Below, in pieces: positions 49,191 to 58,948 of a DNA stretch of 64,000 nucleotides. Made by a program: the position numbers and the translations under genes. Origin of the DNA: 55-13 sp037190145 (GTDB lineage Bacteria; Armatimonadota; Fimbriimonadia; Fimbriimonadales; Fimbriimonadaceae); NCBI GenBank assembly GCA_037190145.1, contig JBBCJU010000002.1:310001-374000 (forward strand), written 5' to 3'. Under the pieces are notes generated by a model. The model was not told the origin of the DNA. It searched no databases and saw only the letters and a list, made by a program, of their open reading frames with translations. Each line of letters begins with the position of its first letter. The first letter of the stretch is position 1.

Positions 49191-50273
49191 TTACCTAAGG
49201 GGTGACTCGGCAGGGAGCCTTTGAAGCAGTTCTTTAACGCGTTGGGCATCCGATTTTGGACAAATCATTACTGCCCCATTGGTTACGACAACAATAAGGT
49301 CTTCCACTCCAATGGTGGAGACCAAGATGTTGGGCTCGTCGTTAAAGATGATCGTGCCTTTACTATCTACCACCATGGCCTGACCTTGCACTACATTGGC
49401 CTCGGTATCGCAGGGTAATGAACGCTCAAGAGCGTCCCAAGCTCCTACATCGTCCCATGGAAAGTTGCCCGCTACGGTATAAACCTGGCTGGCTTTTTCG
49501 AGGAGAGCGTAGTCGATTGATTCGCTGGGCAGGGTGTCAAACAGTTTTGCGGCGGCCGACATATCTTTAGCTGCGATCTGCTTGGACATTTCAAGGATCG
49601 TCGCATAGACTTCGGGGGCGGCATGACTCATTTCGGTCAAGAAGCCACGGAGAGTCCAGAAGAACATTCCCGAGTTCCAAAGAAAGTTTCCAGATTGGAC
49701 ATAGTGCTGAGCGGTCTCGTAGTCGGGTTTTTCTCTAAACTTTTCCGCACGGTATGCCTTTGGCTCGTCGCCGCTTAGGGCAGAGCCTACTTCTACATAC
49801 CCGTAGCCCGTCTCGGGGCGGGTCGGCTTTATTCCGATAGTTACCAATCCACCTGTGCTGGAGGCGGTGTTCAAGGCCGCTGCTACTGTGTCACGGAAAA
49901 GCTGAGGTTCGCCAATTTTATGGTCTGCCGTTAAAACCGCCATCGAGACATTGGCATCATCGGACGGATGCTTGGCAAGAAGATAAGCCGCTACCCAGGC
50001 CAAGCACCCTAGGGTGTTTCGTTTTGCCGGTTCAGCAATAACGCCTTCACTAGGAATGAGGTTTGCATTCTGAATGGGTTCGAGCAGATGGTTGCCCGTG
50101 GCGATAAGCACCTGTTCTTTTGGAATAAGCGGAGCAATTCGATTGACCGCCTCTTCCAATAAGGTCTCATCAGGATGAGTCAGCTTCAAAAGCTGCTTGG
50201 GTCTATGTTTTCGAGAGACGGGCCAAAACCTCTCTCCCGAACCTCCGGCCATGATTACTGCGTATGACGTCAT
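49191..50273 (-). CDS. manC: mannose-1-phosphate guanylyltransferase
   Basis: 360 residues, nucleotidyltransferase only (no C-terminal isomerase domain). Signature VIMAGGSGERFWPVSRKHRPKQLL, then VIAEPAKRNTLGCLAWVAAY, VLTADHKIGE, TGYGYVEVG, FREKPDYETAQHYVQSGNFL and WNSGMFFW. It makes GDP-mannose for polysaccharide, LPS or glycan synthesis. TATAAT lies 13 bases before the ATG, giving a leader of only a few bases. Convergent with GH20, five bases apart. Confidence 0.93.
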   Translation of the reverse strand: MTSYAVIMAGGSGERFWPVSRKHRPKQLLKLTHPDETLLEEAVNRIAPLIPKEQVLIATGNHLLEPIQNANLIPSEGVIAEPAKRNTLGCLAWVAAYLLAKHPSDDANVSMAVLTADHKIGEPQLFRDTVAAALNTASSTGGLVTIGIKPTRPETGYGYVEVGSALSGDEPKAYRAEKFREKPDYETAQHYVQSGNFLWNSGMFFWTLRGFLTEMSHAAPEVYATILEMSKQIAAKDMSAAAKLFDTLPSESIDYALLEKASQVYTVAGNFPWDDVGAWDALERSLPCDTEANVVQGQAMVVDSKGTIIFNDEPNILVSTIGVEDLIVVVTNGAVMICPKSDAQRVKELLQRLPAESPLR

Positions 50274-50387
50274 ACTTCAATTAGTGATTATAGGTTTTTC
50301 GATTGAATTAACCACCAGGATAGACGACTGTGGTTAAGAAATGAGGGACCTGCGCAAGAAGACGATAAGGATGCTGGGTAGTTGGGT

Positions 50388-53048
50388 GTGAATACAGGGT
50401 TTGCTGATCAGGAATCGGCATCACGATCGCTTGAGCACTTGGCTGTGGTTCTGGGAGAGCCGTTATCTGACCAATTCGTGGATCTGTTCCGCGATAATTC
50501 TGATCCTGATCTGGCCTTGGCTAATCTTGGACGTTGGTTAGCCGCGACCACCAATCCTAATGTCCATTTACAGCAACTGACCAGCGTTCCGCAATTGGCC
50601 AAGCTGTTGATTGATCTCTTTGGAGCCAGTCAGCCGATTTCGGATTCCTTGATCCAAAACCCTGAGTTGGCATCTTTGGTCTTAGAGCCTGGTGAGTTGG
50701 CGAGAAAGCTGACTCGTGAAACCGTTATGAAGGAGGGAAGAGCCATGCTTGCGGCGGCAACTTCTCCTTCTCATTCTCTAGATCGAATCCGCTTTTTGAA
50801 GCAAAGATGGACGTTGCCCATCGTGATCAATGATCTTGCTGGGAACTGGACCGAAGAGGAGGTCTGGTTTGGCCTGAGTGATTTAGCCGAGGCTCTGATT
50901 GAACTTACCGTAGAGTCGGTTTGGCGAGACTTTTCGAGTCAGCGACAGATCGATGGTGATTGTCCCGTGATGGTCATCGGTTTTGGAAAACTTGGGGGCA
51001 GAGAACTGAATTTTAGCTCAGACATTGATCTGGCGTATGTGGTTCCGGATGGTCAGAATGAAGAGTTTGATCGGGAGATTATCCGTTTTTGCCAGCAACT
51101 TGGGCGTGCCTTAAGTGATCGGATGGGGCGGGGTTCCGTTTATCGAGTAGACCTAAGATTACGTCCATACGGCAATGCCGGAGCATTGGCTCCATCTATG
51201 AGAAGCTATGAGGCCTACTACAAGCTCTACGCGGAGCAATGGGAAATTCAGGCGCTTATACGGTCAAAACCAATTTCTGGGCCGGACAGCCTTAAAGAAC
51301 GCTGGATGGCGATGCGCCAAGAGCGATGTTTCCGTCCTCAACTAAGTGAGCCAGAGCTAGAGGCGATGCTTGCGATGAAGACGAGAATCGAAGAACGATC
51401 AGATTTAGATGATCTGAAGCGGGGTGCCGGAGGTATTCGCGATGTTGAATTTCTTGTTCAGGCGCTTCAACTTATTCACGGCTATCAGATTCCTAGGTTG
51501 CAGGCCGCCAATACTCTGTTCGTCCTCCAAGAATTAGAGTTTCAGGGGTTGGTTGATCACCCGGTTGCTCAAAGTTTGGAGCGGGGATACACCTTCCTGC
51601 GGCAGTTAGAGCATCGGTGCCAATTAGTGGGCGATCAGCAGACCCATAGCATCCCGGTCACGCCCGAAGCGAGAAACAGACTTGCAAAACTAATGGGGCG
51701 GCAAAAGTGGTCTCAGCTTGAGAGCGAACTCACTCGTCATCGGCGTACAATCCAAACCTTGTACAAGTCCATCTTACGTCCGGAGCCTTCAGCGGGAAGT
51801 CCGCGAGATCAGGTTGCGGAGCGTTTGGGAATACTGGCTCCAAGTGTTCTTCAATGGTTCGATTCTTTGCCTGCCGCTGAAGCATTCTATACAAGTCTGG
51901 CGGAGAATCGAGACAGCCTCCAGAGGGTGGAGCGAATTGCTTTTTCGGCTCCCGCATTGGTCAACGAGTTTAAGCAATCTCTGTCTTTGACTGAGATGCT
52001 GGTCAGTGGAGAAATCGAAGAAGATATTGAGGATGAGGCTGTTTTGAATAGCCTCCCGCTTGATATATCGATTAAGCAAGTTGCCGATGTGTATGTTCGT
52101 TCACGATGTCACCTGTTGGCAAGGTGGACCCTTAGCGGTGGATTTAGCCCTGGTCTTGCTTTGTCGACCTTAACGGATGCCTTGATTGTTCATTGTGCTA
52201 AGCGGCTCATGGTGCGATTTGATATCGTGGGGCTAGGTAGCTACGGCGGATACGAGATGGGCGCTGATTCCGATGCTGACTTGGTGCTCTTAGTTGGCAA
52301 GCCCGAATGGCAATCTGAGGCCGAGTCTCAGGCTCAACAGTTCCTTGCATTGCTTGGCCAGATTAAACGAGTTGGAGCTTCGATTGGTGTTGATCTACGG
52401 CTTCGTCCCGATGGTGGAAAGGGATTTCTGGTTCGCTCCCTTGAGGCACTAGGGGCGTACGAGTTGTCAGGGATGGAGATGTGGGAACGATTTGCGCTTG
52501 GCCAAGCGCGGCTTATCCATGGTTCTTCCCAGGCTATTGAAATGATCTTGAAAGCGGCCTACGCTCAGCCATTGACCCCAGAACGGCTACAAGAGTTACT
52601 GGCTATGAAAAAGAGGGTGGAAACAGAGCGCGTCCGCCCGCAACATGTGCGACGTGAGGTGAAGCTGGGCTACGGCGGCTTGAACGATTTGGAGTGGTTG
52701 GTCCATTTGCAGGAAATGCGTTATCCAACGGCGACGCTTGCGGACAAGGCAGAACTTCGTTGCATTTCCATGCCCGATAGAATTCGTAACCTTGGACGTT
52801 CGGGAATGCTCAATGCGGTTGAGGTGGAACAGATGACACAAGCACATGCTCATTTGTCAGAAGTTCGTTTAAGACTTGGTCTTTTGGGGTTGGAGAAAGA
52901 CATACTTCCTGAGAATCCAGACAAGTTAGATCGATTAGCCCAGACGATGAGTTACTCCACCGGAAACGAGTTCTTAGCCCGACATGAACAAGCTATTGAA
53001 GCAGTTCGTGAAACCTACCTCCAAAGCCTTAAAAGGCTAAAGGCATAA
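50388..53048 (+). CDS. glnE: bifunctional glutamine synthetase adenylyltransferase/deadenylase
   Basis: About 886 residues from GTG at 50388 (TTG at 50382 is possible). Two nucleotidyltransferase domains: the N-terminal (deadenylylating) one with FGKLGGRELNFSSDIDLAYV and the C-terminal (adenylylating) one with GSYGGYEMGADSDADLVLLV. RGAGGIRDVEFLVQALQLIH and YGGLNDLEWLVHLQEM mark the linker and C-terminal helical domains. It switches glutamine synthetase off and on with nitrogen state. No glnA or glnB in the window; plsY follows three bases later. Confidence 0.93.
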   Translation: MNTGFADQESASRSLEHLAVVLGEPLSDQFVDLFRDNSDPDLALANLGRWLAATTNPNVHLQQLTSVPQLAKLLIDLFGASQPISDSLIQNPELASLVLEPGELARKLTRETVMKEGRAMLAAATSPSHSLDRIRFLKQRWTLPIVINDLAGNWTEEEVWFGLSDLAEALIELTVESVWRDFSSQRQIDGDCPVMVIGFGKLGGRELNFSSDIDLAYVVPDGQNEEFDREIIRFCQQLGRALSDRMGRGSVYRVDLRLRPYGNAGALAPSMRSYEAYYKLYAEQWEIQALIRSKPISGPDSLKERWMAMRQERCFRPQLSEPELEAMLAMKTRIEERSDLDDLKRGAGGIRDVEFLVQALQLIHGYQIPRLQAANTLFVLQELEFQGLVDHPVAQSLERGYTFLRQLEHRCQLVGDQQTHSIPVTPEARNRLAKLMGRQKWSQLESELTRHRRTIQTLYKSILRPEPSAGSPRDQVAERLGILAPSVLQWFDSLPAAEAFYTSLAENRDSLQRVERIAFSAPALVNEFKQSLSLTEMLVSGEIEEDIEDEAVLNSLPLDISIKQVADVYVRSRCHLLARWTLSGGFSPGLALSTLTDALIVHCAKRLMVRFDIVGLGSYGGYEMGADSDADLVLLVGKPEWQSEAESQAQQFLALLGQIKRVGASIGVDLRLRPDGGKGFLVRSLEALGAYELSGMEMWERFALGQARLIHGSSQAIEMILKAAYAQPLTPERLQELLAMKKRVETERVRPQHVRREVKLGYGGLNDLEWLVHLQEMRYPTATLADKAELRCISMPDRIRNLGRSGMLNAVEVEQMTQAHAHLSEVRLRLGLLGLEKDILPENPDKLDRLAQTMSYSTGNEFLARHEQAIEAVRETYLQSLKRLKA

Positions 53049-53051
53049 ACA

Positions 53052-53711
53052 TTGGAACTTCCTTTACTTCTCGTTGGCGCGTACCTGCTTGGGGCTATCC
53101 CGGTAGGAGTACTGGTAGCTAGAGCCTATGGCGTAGACATTATGAAGGTAGGAAGCGGCAATATTGGCGCGACCAATGTTGGCCGAGTGCTGGGCAAGAA
53201 AGCCTCAATTCCGGTCTTCCTTCTCGACATGTTGAAAGGTCTGGTGCCTGTTTTGGTTGCGCGCAACCTATTGCCGGAGCGTCAGGAACTCTGGTTTTTG
53301 GTAGGAGCCATGGCCATTATTGGCCACAGTTTTTCCCCGTTCCTTAAGTTCAAAGGAGGCAAGGGAATCTCGACGGCCCTCGGGATGACAATCGGGACAT
53401 CGCCACTGGTTGCCCTATGTGCGTTTGGACTATTCTCGGTCTTGTTAGGCACCACTCGATTTATGAGCTTGGCCAGCATGGTGGCGGCTCTTTCCACGAT
53501 CCCGCTCGGTATCGCCTTCAAAGATTCCCCATGGGTATTGGGCGGATACGTCCTCATGTCCGTCTTCATTGTCTACCGGCATCGGGCCAATATAAAGAGA
53601 CTACAAGACAAGACCGAGCCTAGGTTCTCCTTCCAGAAGTCGATTGAAGTACCAACTCAAGACAGTCAGATAAAAGATCCAAAGGAGGAAGAATCGCCGG
53701 GTGCTGCGTGA
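53052..53711 (+). CDS. plsY: acyl-phosphate:glycerol-3-phosphate acyltransferase PlsY
   Basis: 219 residues from a TTG. Family motifs: GAIPVGVLVARAYG, the GSGNIGATNVGRVLG loop, HSFSPFLKFKGGKGISTALG, and five to six helices. The polar C-terminal tail (about 25 residues beyond the last helix) is an extension. It makes lysophosphatidate from acyl-phosphate. Overlaps the next gene by 11 bp. Confidence 0.95.
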   Translation: MELPLLLVGAYLLGAIPVGVLVARAYGVDIMKVGSGNIGATNVGRVLGKKASIPVFLLDMLKGLVPVLVARNLLPERQELWFLVGAMAIIGHSFSPFLKFKGGKGISTALGMTIGTSPLVALCAFGLFSVLLGTTRFMSLASMVAALSTIPLGIAFKDSPWVLGGYVLMSVFIVYRHRANIKRLQDKTEPRFSFQKSIEVPTQDSQIKDPKEEESPGAA

Positions 53712-54498
53712 CCACCTTTTTGAGAATACAGGTTCTTTTATTGCTGGATGCGCCGTATGGGTTCCCATCGGCATCTGGGTGTTGGGCCTGATTCAATGGG
53801 CCATTCAGGGCGATATAGACTTCCTAAGTGCGCTTACCGGAATCTGTGTTGGGATTGGGTTGGGTGCGACCGCGCTACTTTCGAAAGAGCCATACATGGC
53901 TCCTCTTATCCTGGTGGCAGTCGTCATCACTATGCTTGCCTTTCCGGCGGTGAGGTCTTCACTTAACAAGCGAGCCTTGGCGCAGATTGATGTTGAAGCC
54001 ATTGACCGCGCCTATGAAGCCTTGAGTATGCGACCGGGAAATGCGGCGGCTAAGTTCAAGCTTGCAAAGGCGGTTTATGGCAAAGGCATGCCCGCCCATG
54101 CCATCGCCTTGGCCGAAGATGCCATTCAGCAAATGCCGGAAGCGATCTTTCCAGAAGAACATCGGATTCTTAAGAACTGGAGGCACTATCGGATACCGGC
54201 AGGGCAAGGCGACTTGTCTTGTCTTGAGTGCAACTACATGTGCACGACGGGCCAAACTCATTGTCAGCGGTGTGGTGCTCCCTTTTTACTAGAGCACGCT
54301 AAAGGAGCGTGGGTAGGAAAGGGCCTCGCGAGAAAATTCATTGCAGCTTGGGTATCAATTGTTGTTGCAATCGTCGGCATTCCCTATGTCGCCGGTGCAT
54401 TTCCTCCTGTGGCGTCTATTCCTGTGATCCTCGGACTGTGCACAATGGCAATCGTGGTGCTCATTGTGACGTTCCGAACGTCTAGAGTTCAATCCTGA
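53701..54498 (+). CDS. membrane protein with TPR-like segment and zinc ribbon
   Basis: 265 residues from GTG. Two to three helices at the N-terminus, a soluble middle with a TPR-like repeat (IDRAYEALSMRPGNAAAKFK, AHAIALAEDAIQQMPEAI), a zinc ribbon CLECNYMC...CQRCG and two C-terminal helices. Not a known Lpt component, but it lies between plsY and the LptF/G-type gene with overlaps on both sides (ATGA with the latter). Confidence 0.7.
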   Translation: MLRDHLFENTGSFIAGCAVWVPIGIWVLGLIQWAIQGDIDFLSALTGICVGIGLGATALLSKEPYMAPLILVAVVITMLAFPAVRSSLNKRALAQIDVEAIDRAYEALSMRPGNAAAKFKLAKAVYGKGMPAHAIALAEDAIQQMPEAIFPEEHRILKNWRHYRIPAGQGDLSCLECNYMCTTGQTHCQRCGAPFLLEHAKGAWVGKGLARKFIAAWVSIVVAIVGIPYVAGAFPPVASIPVILGLCTMAIVVLIVTFRTSRVQS

Positions 54499-55571
54499 TG
54501 AAGAAGCTGGACCAATACATGTTGAAGGAGCTAACGGTGCCGTTTTTGATCGGCACGTTTTCCGTCCTGATGATGTTTCAGGCCAACCAGCTTATTTTTT
54601 TGTTCAAGAATGTTTCGGTTCAGAATGTTCCTTTTTCTGCTTTTGCCCAACTGATCTTATACAAAACTCCGTTCTGGGCCAATATGACCCTTCCCGTTGG
54701 AATGTCGTTGGCCGCATCCTTAGCGGTATCTAGGCTTACGCGAGAATCCGAGCTAACAGCCATGCGCGCAGTGGGTGCTCGTATCTTGCGGATTATCGCT
54801 CCAATTGCGTTTTTCGGTTTCCTCGTTGCGATAGGAAATTTCTATTTGGTAGAGAAGGTGATGCCGCCTGCTGAAAAGAGGTTCAACAAGCTTTCGAAGG
54901 AAGTTGGAGTTTTGGGGGGCATTCCCAACTTTGTTCAGAACCAAGGATTGAAGCTCAAAAACTGGCACGTGAATTTTGGAGGAATCCAGCGAGGCAGCCA
55001 AGGAAACCTTATCCTGACCGACATTGTCCTTTTTGAGCGCCCAGAGAAGAACCGGGTGGTAATCACGACAGCTAGCAAAGGCTTTTACAGTGGGGGGAAC
55101 TGGTCTATGCAAAACACCTATGTTTGGGTTGTGCAGGACCAAGACTTACTGAGTGCAAAGCCGGGTGATCCGATTTTAATCAATGAGCCGATTGATGTGG
55201 ATTCTCTATTCGGAGGAGCTTCGCCGGAGGAGAAAACCCTTGAGGAACTGAAGGCCACCATCGAAGCCAACAAGAAGAATGGCCTGAACACTCGTAACGA
55301 AGAAGTTCAATATCATAACCGCTTTGCGGTACCGGCCTCGTGTTTAGTCTTCTCTATTGTTGGACCTGTCTTCGCCGTTTGGTTTGCCAGAAGCGGTGCC
55401 TTTATGGGTGTTTTCCTGAGCATGATTGTTGTGTTGCTCTATTACAACGCTTGGGTTATCTCCACCGAGATTCTAGGCAAGAACGGATGGACATCACCTT
55501 GGCTTGCAGCCTGGCTGCCTAATATCATCTTTATCGTATTCGGCATCTTAGCTGTACGGAGGCTTGAGTGA
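54498..55571 (+). CDS. LptF/LptG-family LPS export permease
   Basis: 357 residues of the YjgP/YjgQ family: N-terminal KKLDQYMLKELTVPFLIGTF, three helices, a periplasmic jellyroll (residues about 135-270) and three C-terminal helices. SRLTRESELTAMRAVGA is the cytoplasmic coupling helix that contacts LptB. It extracts LPS from the inner membrane. Whether it is F or G cannot be decided; only one copy is here. It overlaps lptD by four bases. Confidence 0.9.
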   Translation: MKKLDQYMLKELTVPFLIGTFSVLMMFQANQLIFLFKNVSVQNVPFSAFAQLILYKTPFWANMTLPVGMSLAASLAVSRLTRESELTAMRAVGARILRIIAPIAFFGFLVAIGNFYLVEKVMPPAEKRFNKLSKEVGVLGGIPNFVQNQGLKLKNWHVNFGGIQRGSQGNLILTDIVLFERPEKNRVVITTASKGFYSGGNWSMQNTYVWVVQDQDLLSAKPGDPILINEPIDVDSLFGGASPEEKTLEELKATIEANKKNGLNTRNEEVQYHNRFAVPASCLVFSIVGPVFAVWFARSGAFMGVFLSMIVVLLYYNAWVISTEILGKNGWTSPWLAAWLPNIIFIVFGILAVRRLE

Positions 55572-57892
55572 AGCTCGGGGTGGTTCTGGGTGGACTTGCT
55601 TTGGCCTCCTTGGGGTTTGGTCAAGATATGTCGGGTGCCTTTCGAACGGTGATCGACACGTTGAAAGATAAGGAATTATTGCCGAAACCTATTCAAATGC
55701 CGCCAACCCAACCCGTGGTGAATGATCCAACAATCAGAACCGGACAACTCCCCGAACCGAGCGTTGATCCTAGTCGCCAAGAGTTAAAGGTCGAAAGAGG
55801 CGATCTCAAGCAGGATGGAGAAATGATCACCTTAAAAAACGGTGCTCATTTGATCTATCGAGGATACGAAATCTTCGGCGATGAGATAGAAGGCAATCTC
55901 TCTACGAACATCTTTAAAGCTAAGGGAAATGTTAAAGTTTTTGGAGAGAAAGCTTATGTGAAGGGTGATGAAGTCACGGTCAATATGAGGAATGAGACCT
56001 TTTTAGCCCGTGATTCCTATGTCGAAGCAAGGCCGTCTCTTTTGGGTGGAAATATACAACGAAACTTGTATATAAATGGCGGATTGGCATACGGATCTCA
56101 AAATGAGATTTTTGGGGAGAAGTGCGATGTTACTTCTTGCGATAGGACCTCACCCCACTATCACCTTCATTCAGCCAAGGTGACGATACGACCAGGGGTA
56201 AGAGCAATCTTTCGAAAGGTTGGAATCAACATCTTTGGGAAGACGATCTTCAAGCTTCCTTACCTATCTATCCCACTCGACGAACGAACTTACCGGTACT
56301 TGCCCGAAGTGGGACAGACCTTTGACGAGGGCTACTATGTCAAGTTTAAGTTCGGTATTCCATTAAAGGATGACTACTCATTCTTGGACACAAGGGTTGA
56401 TTATTACTCCAAAAAAGGACCTGGGCTCGGGCTTGATTACACCTATTCAAACCCCAATATGCGGGGCATTGTGAATGCTTACAGCATCTTGGGTGATGAC
56501 AGGACTTTAACGATCAACAATCGGCATCGCCAGGATTTTTCTTTCGGAACTTTGACGGTAGACAATAACTACCAGCAGCGGAACTATCTATCCGCACCAG
56601 AATCTACTCTTTTCAATACACGAATTGGGTTGTTGATGCCTCAGGGGAGGGGTACTCAAACGCGCCTGGATGTTTTGAGGAGTGAGAACAAGACAGGAGC
56701 TAATACGTCCACCTCTGAAAGCTTTAAGGTGGGAGATGTTCGCCGTTGGACTCCAAACTTCCGAACTAACTTTGATCTGGGTTATACGCAGAGTAAAGCG
56801 CAGAATGCATCGTTCACAAATGAACGGGAGCAGATGGATGTCAAACTGCGAGCCGACTATGATCTGAAGCGGGCAACTGCGCAGTTTGATTACCAGCGAG
56901 CTATTCCCGTTGGTGAAACCAACAACTTCTTTAGTGGAGGGGATCGGACTCCGGTTTTGTCCCTGGGTACAGATTCCCGAAGACTCCTGGGCGGCAGAGA
57001 CGGCGGCTGGCCTTTTACCGCTGACCTCAGCATCGGTGAGTTTGCGAATTCGCTTGATAAGACAAGGTTAACAAGAACAAACTTGGATTTTAACCTTAAC
57101 CGACCCGATCGTAGTAACCGCCGATTTCGATTTGATATGAATGGTCGGTTTAAGCAAGGGGTTTACAGCGATGATACAGCCCAATACAACCTTGGATTAG
57201 GGTTGGGTGCCACCTATATGCTAGGGGCCGATACAAGCCTGAATCTGCGCTACAGCTATTTGCGTCCCTATGGCTATTCGCCACTGCAGATAGACCGAAT
57301 TGGGCGGACAAACCAGATTACGGGGGACCTCACAATCCGTCCCTATCGCACCATTCTGATTGGGGCGCAGACTGGCTATGACATCCTGCAACTTGAACAG
57401 ACTAACTCCTTTGGAACTACGCCTTGGCAGTCAGTGGGAGCCAGGATGGAGTATCGACCGGTAGAGTACATCTCCTTTCGCGCGCTTAGCACTTACGATA
57501 CGTTTCAGAAAGCCTGGAGCAATATCAACTTGGACATGGCCTATAAGCCCGGGGCTACATTTGTAGGTTTAGGCGCGAAATATGATGGGATCCGAAAGAC
57601 TTGGAGTACTGCGAGCGGATTTGTGGATGGGTTTAAGTGGGGTCGTCTCCGCACTAGTATGTTGTTTAGCTACAACGGCTATCTCAAACGCTTTGAGAGC
57701 CGTCATTTTCAGTTCACTTACGACCTTCACTGTGCAGAAGCGGTTTTGACGGTATTGGATAATCCTGTGGGATTCCGTGCGGGAACTAGCGTTAACTTCT
57801 ATTTCCGGTTGAAGGCGTTTCCGTTTAACACTGGATTCGGCACTGGCACAAGCGGCCAACCAGTGACCATCAGCGGCGGGGGAGTGAACTAG
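55568..57892 (+). CDS. lptD: LptD/OstA-like outer-membrane LPS assembly protein
   Basis: 774 residues. Signal peptide ends near GFGQD. Residues about 70-150 form an OstA/LptA-like beta-jellyroll (GAHLIYRGYEIFGDEIEGN, KAKGNVKVFGEKAYVKGDEV); then the LptD junction CDVTSCDRTSPHYHLHSAKV, with two cysteines near the domain boundary, and FGKTIFKLPYLSIPLDERT. The remaining 500 residues are an alternating beta-barrel ending in an aromatic-rich strand region. It inserts LPS into the outer leaflet. Its presence indicates a diderm with lipopolysaccharide. Confidence 0.9.
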   Translation: MKLGVVLGGLALASLGFGQDMSGAFRTVIDTLKDKELLPKPIQMPPTQPVVNDPTIRTGQLPEPSVDPSRQELKVERGDLKQDGEMITLKNGAHLIYRGYEIFGDEIEGNLSTNIFKAKGNVKVFGEKAYVKGDEVTVNMRNETFLARDSYVEARPSLLGGNIQRNLYINGGLAYGSQNEIFGEKCDVTSCDRTSPHYHLHSAKVTIRPGVRAIFRKVGINIFGKTIFKLPYLSIPLDERTYRYLPEVGQTFDEGYYVKFKFGIPLKDDYSFLDTRVDYYSKKGPGLGLDYTYSNPNMRGIVNAYSILGDDRTLTINNRHRQDFSFGTLTVDNNYQQRNYLSAPESTLFNTRIGLLMPQGRGTQTRLDVLRSENKTGANTSTSESFKVGDVRRWTPNFRTNFDLGYTQSKAQNASFTNEREQMDVKLRADYDLKRATAQFDYQRAIPVGETNNFFSGGDRTPVLSLGTDSRRLLGGRDGGWPFTADLSIGEFANSLDKTRLTRTNLDFNLNRPDRSNRRFRFDMNGRFKQGVYSDDTAQYNLGLGLGATYMLGADTSLNLRYSYLRPYGYSPLQIDRIGRTNQITGDLTIRPYRTILIGAQTGYDILQLEQTNSFGTTPWQSVGARMEYRPVEYISFRALSTYDTFQKAWSNINLDMAYKPGATFVGLGAKYDGIRKTWSTASGFVDGFKWGRLRTSMLFSYNGYLKRFESRHFQFTYDLHCAEAVLTVLDNPVGFRAGTSVNFYFRLKAFPFNTGFGTGTSGQPVTISGGGVN

Positions 57893-57894
57893 CC

Positions 57895-58680
57895 TTAGCT
57901 ACTGGCACTGGTGTAATGGCTCATCGCGAATCGCCAGAACCATCTAGATAGAGCAAAAAAGGCGAAAGCCCAAACTAATCCCAGTCCAACCATTTGCCAC
58001 TCTGCACCCTTCACAAGTTGAGAAGCTGGGATCGTAGCGATGAAGGCCATCGGTAGAACGAATGTCAGTACTTGTTTGATTCCCGCGCCATAGATATCGA
58101 CCGGGAATCGGGAGACATCAGTCATCGTCTCGGTAAGAACCCAGAGATTGTCTACACGCACTAACCAAATCCCGGTGGTCATAAGGATCAGCGAAACGGA
58201 ATAGTAAATGGCCAGGGAGGCACCCGCTAGAATGATGTACGCCATCACATCGGGCAGGGTGGGAGTGGCCTTAGTGGACGCGAGCCCAATGAAAAGCATG
58301 GCCAAGCCTGCTAAGAATGTCCCAATCTTATCGAAGTTGAATTTGCGAGCCGAAACCCAAAACTGAGAATCAATTGGCTTGGTGACAATGAAGTCCAAAG
58401 TTCCTTGCCGAACATGTTGGGGAATCTCCATGATGGACATAAAGACCATGTTTCCAATGGAGGTCATCATGAAGATAGTTGCTGCGAGCACAAAGGAATC
58501 GCCACGACTCCAACCTGCGACGGAATCGGTGTTTCGATAAACCACCAGCAAGATAAGCAAGAAGAAGAATATCCAGATGGCGTTTTGGAAAATTTTTGCA
58601 AAGAAATTGGCCCGAAACTCTAGTTCGCGAGCGAACGAAGATGTGATAAAGGTTCGGTATATCTGCCAGTAACGCCGCAT
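57895..58680 (-). CDS. ABC-2 family transporter permease
   Basis: 261 residues with six helices; the pattern YRTFITSSFARELEFRANFF, RQGTLDFIVTKPIDSQFWVS and FPVDIYGAGIKQVLTFVLPM is the ABC2_membrane_6 type. These proteins usually occur in threes (two permeases and an ATPase); no partner is beside it here. Substrate unknown. Convergent with lptD. Confidence 0.88.
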   Translation of the reverse strand: MRRYWQIYRTFITSSFARELEFRANFFAKIFQNAIWIFFFLLILLVVYRNTDSVAGWSRGDSFVLAATIFMMTSIGNMVFMSIMEIPQHVRQGTLDFIVTKPIDSQFWVSARKFNFDKIGTFLAGLAMLFIGLASTKATPTLPDVMAYIILAGASLAIYYSVSLILMTTGIWLVRVDNLWVLTETMTDVSRFPVDIYGAGIKQVLTFVLPMAFIATIPASQLVKGAEWQMVGLGLVWAFAFFALSRWFWRFAMSHYTSASS

Positions 58681-58729
58681 CTGCTTGGTTCATTGATTTT
58701 AGCCAACCTGAGACTTCATCTTTCAGGCG

Positions 58730-58741
58730 TACAATAGGAAT
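58730..58741 (+). promoter_or_regulatory. -10 element (TACAAT) six bases before hicB
   Basis: TACAAT at 58730-58735, then AGGAAT and GTG at 58742. The spacer includes AGGA but is too short for normal leader use. Confidence 0.5.
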
Positions 58742-58948
58742 GTGAGTCAAATTGTATTTGAGGTCCGAGATTCTCTAGATGGAGGGTATGAAGCACAAGC
58801 TTTGGGACATCGTATTTTTACTCAAGGGGATGATTGGGCGGACCTAAAACTCATGGTCGCCGATTCTGTGCGCGCATATTTTGAGGGTGGAGAAATGCCT
58901 TCGGCGATCAGACTTATCTTCGTTAGAGAAGAGGTCTTGTCTGCTTGA
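58742..58948 (+). CDS. hicB: HicB-like antitoxin
   Basis: 68 residues with the HicB partial RNase-H fold: DSLDGGYEAQALGHRIFTQG and DWADLKLMVADSVRAYFEGG. No separate DNA-binding domain (RHH or HTH) follows, as in the short HicB group. It should bind and block HicA. GTG start; the next gene overlaps by four bases (TTGA). Confidence 0.82.
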   Translation: MSQIVFEVRDSLDGGYEAQALGHRIFTQGDDWADLKLMVADSVRAYFEGGEMPSAIRLIFVREEVLSA

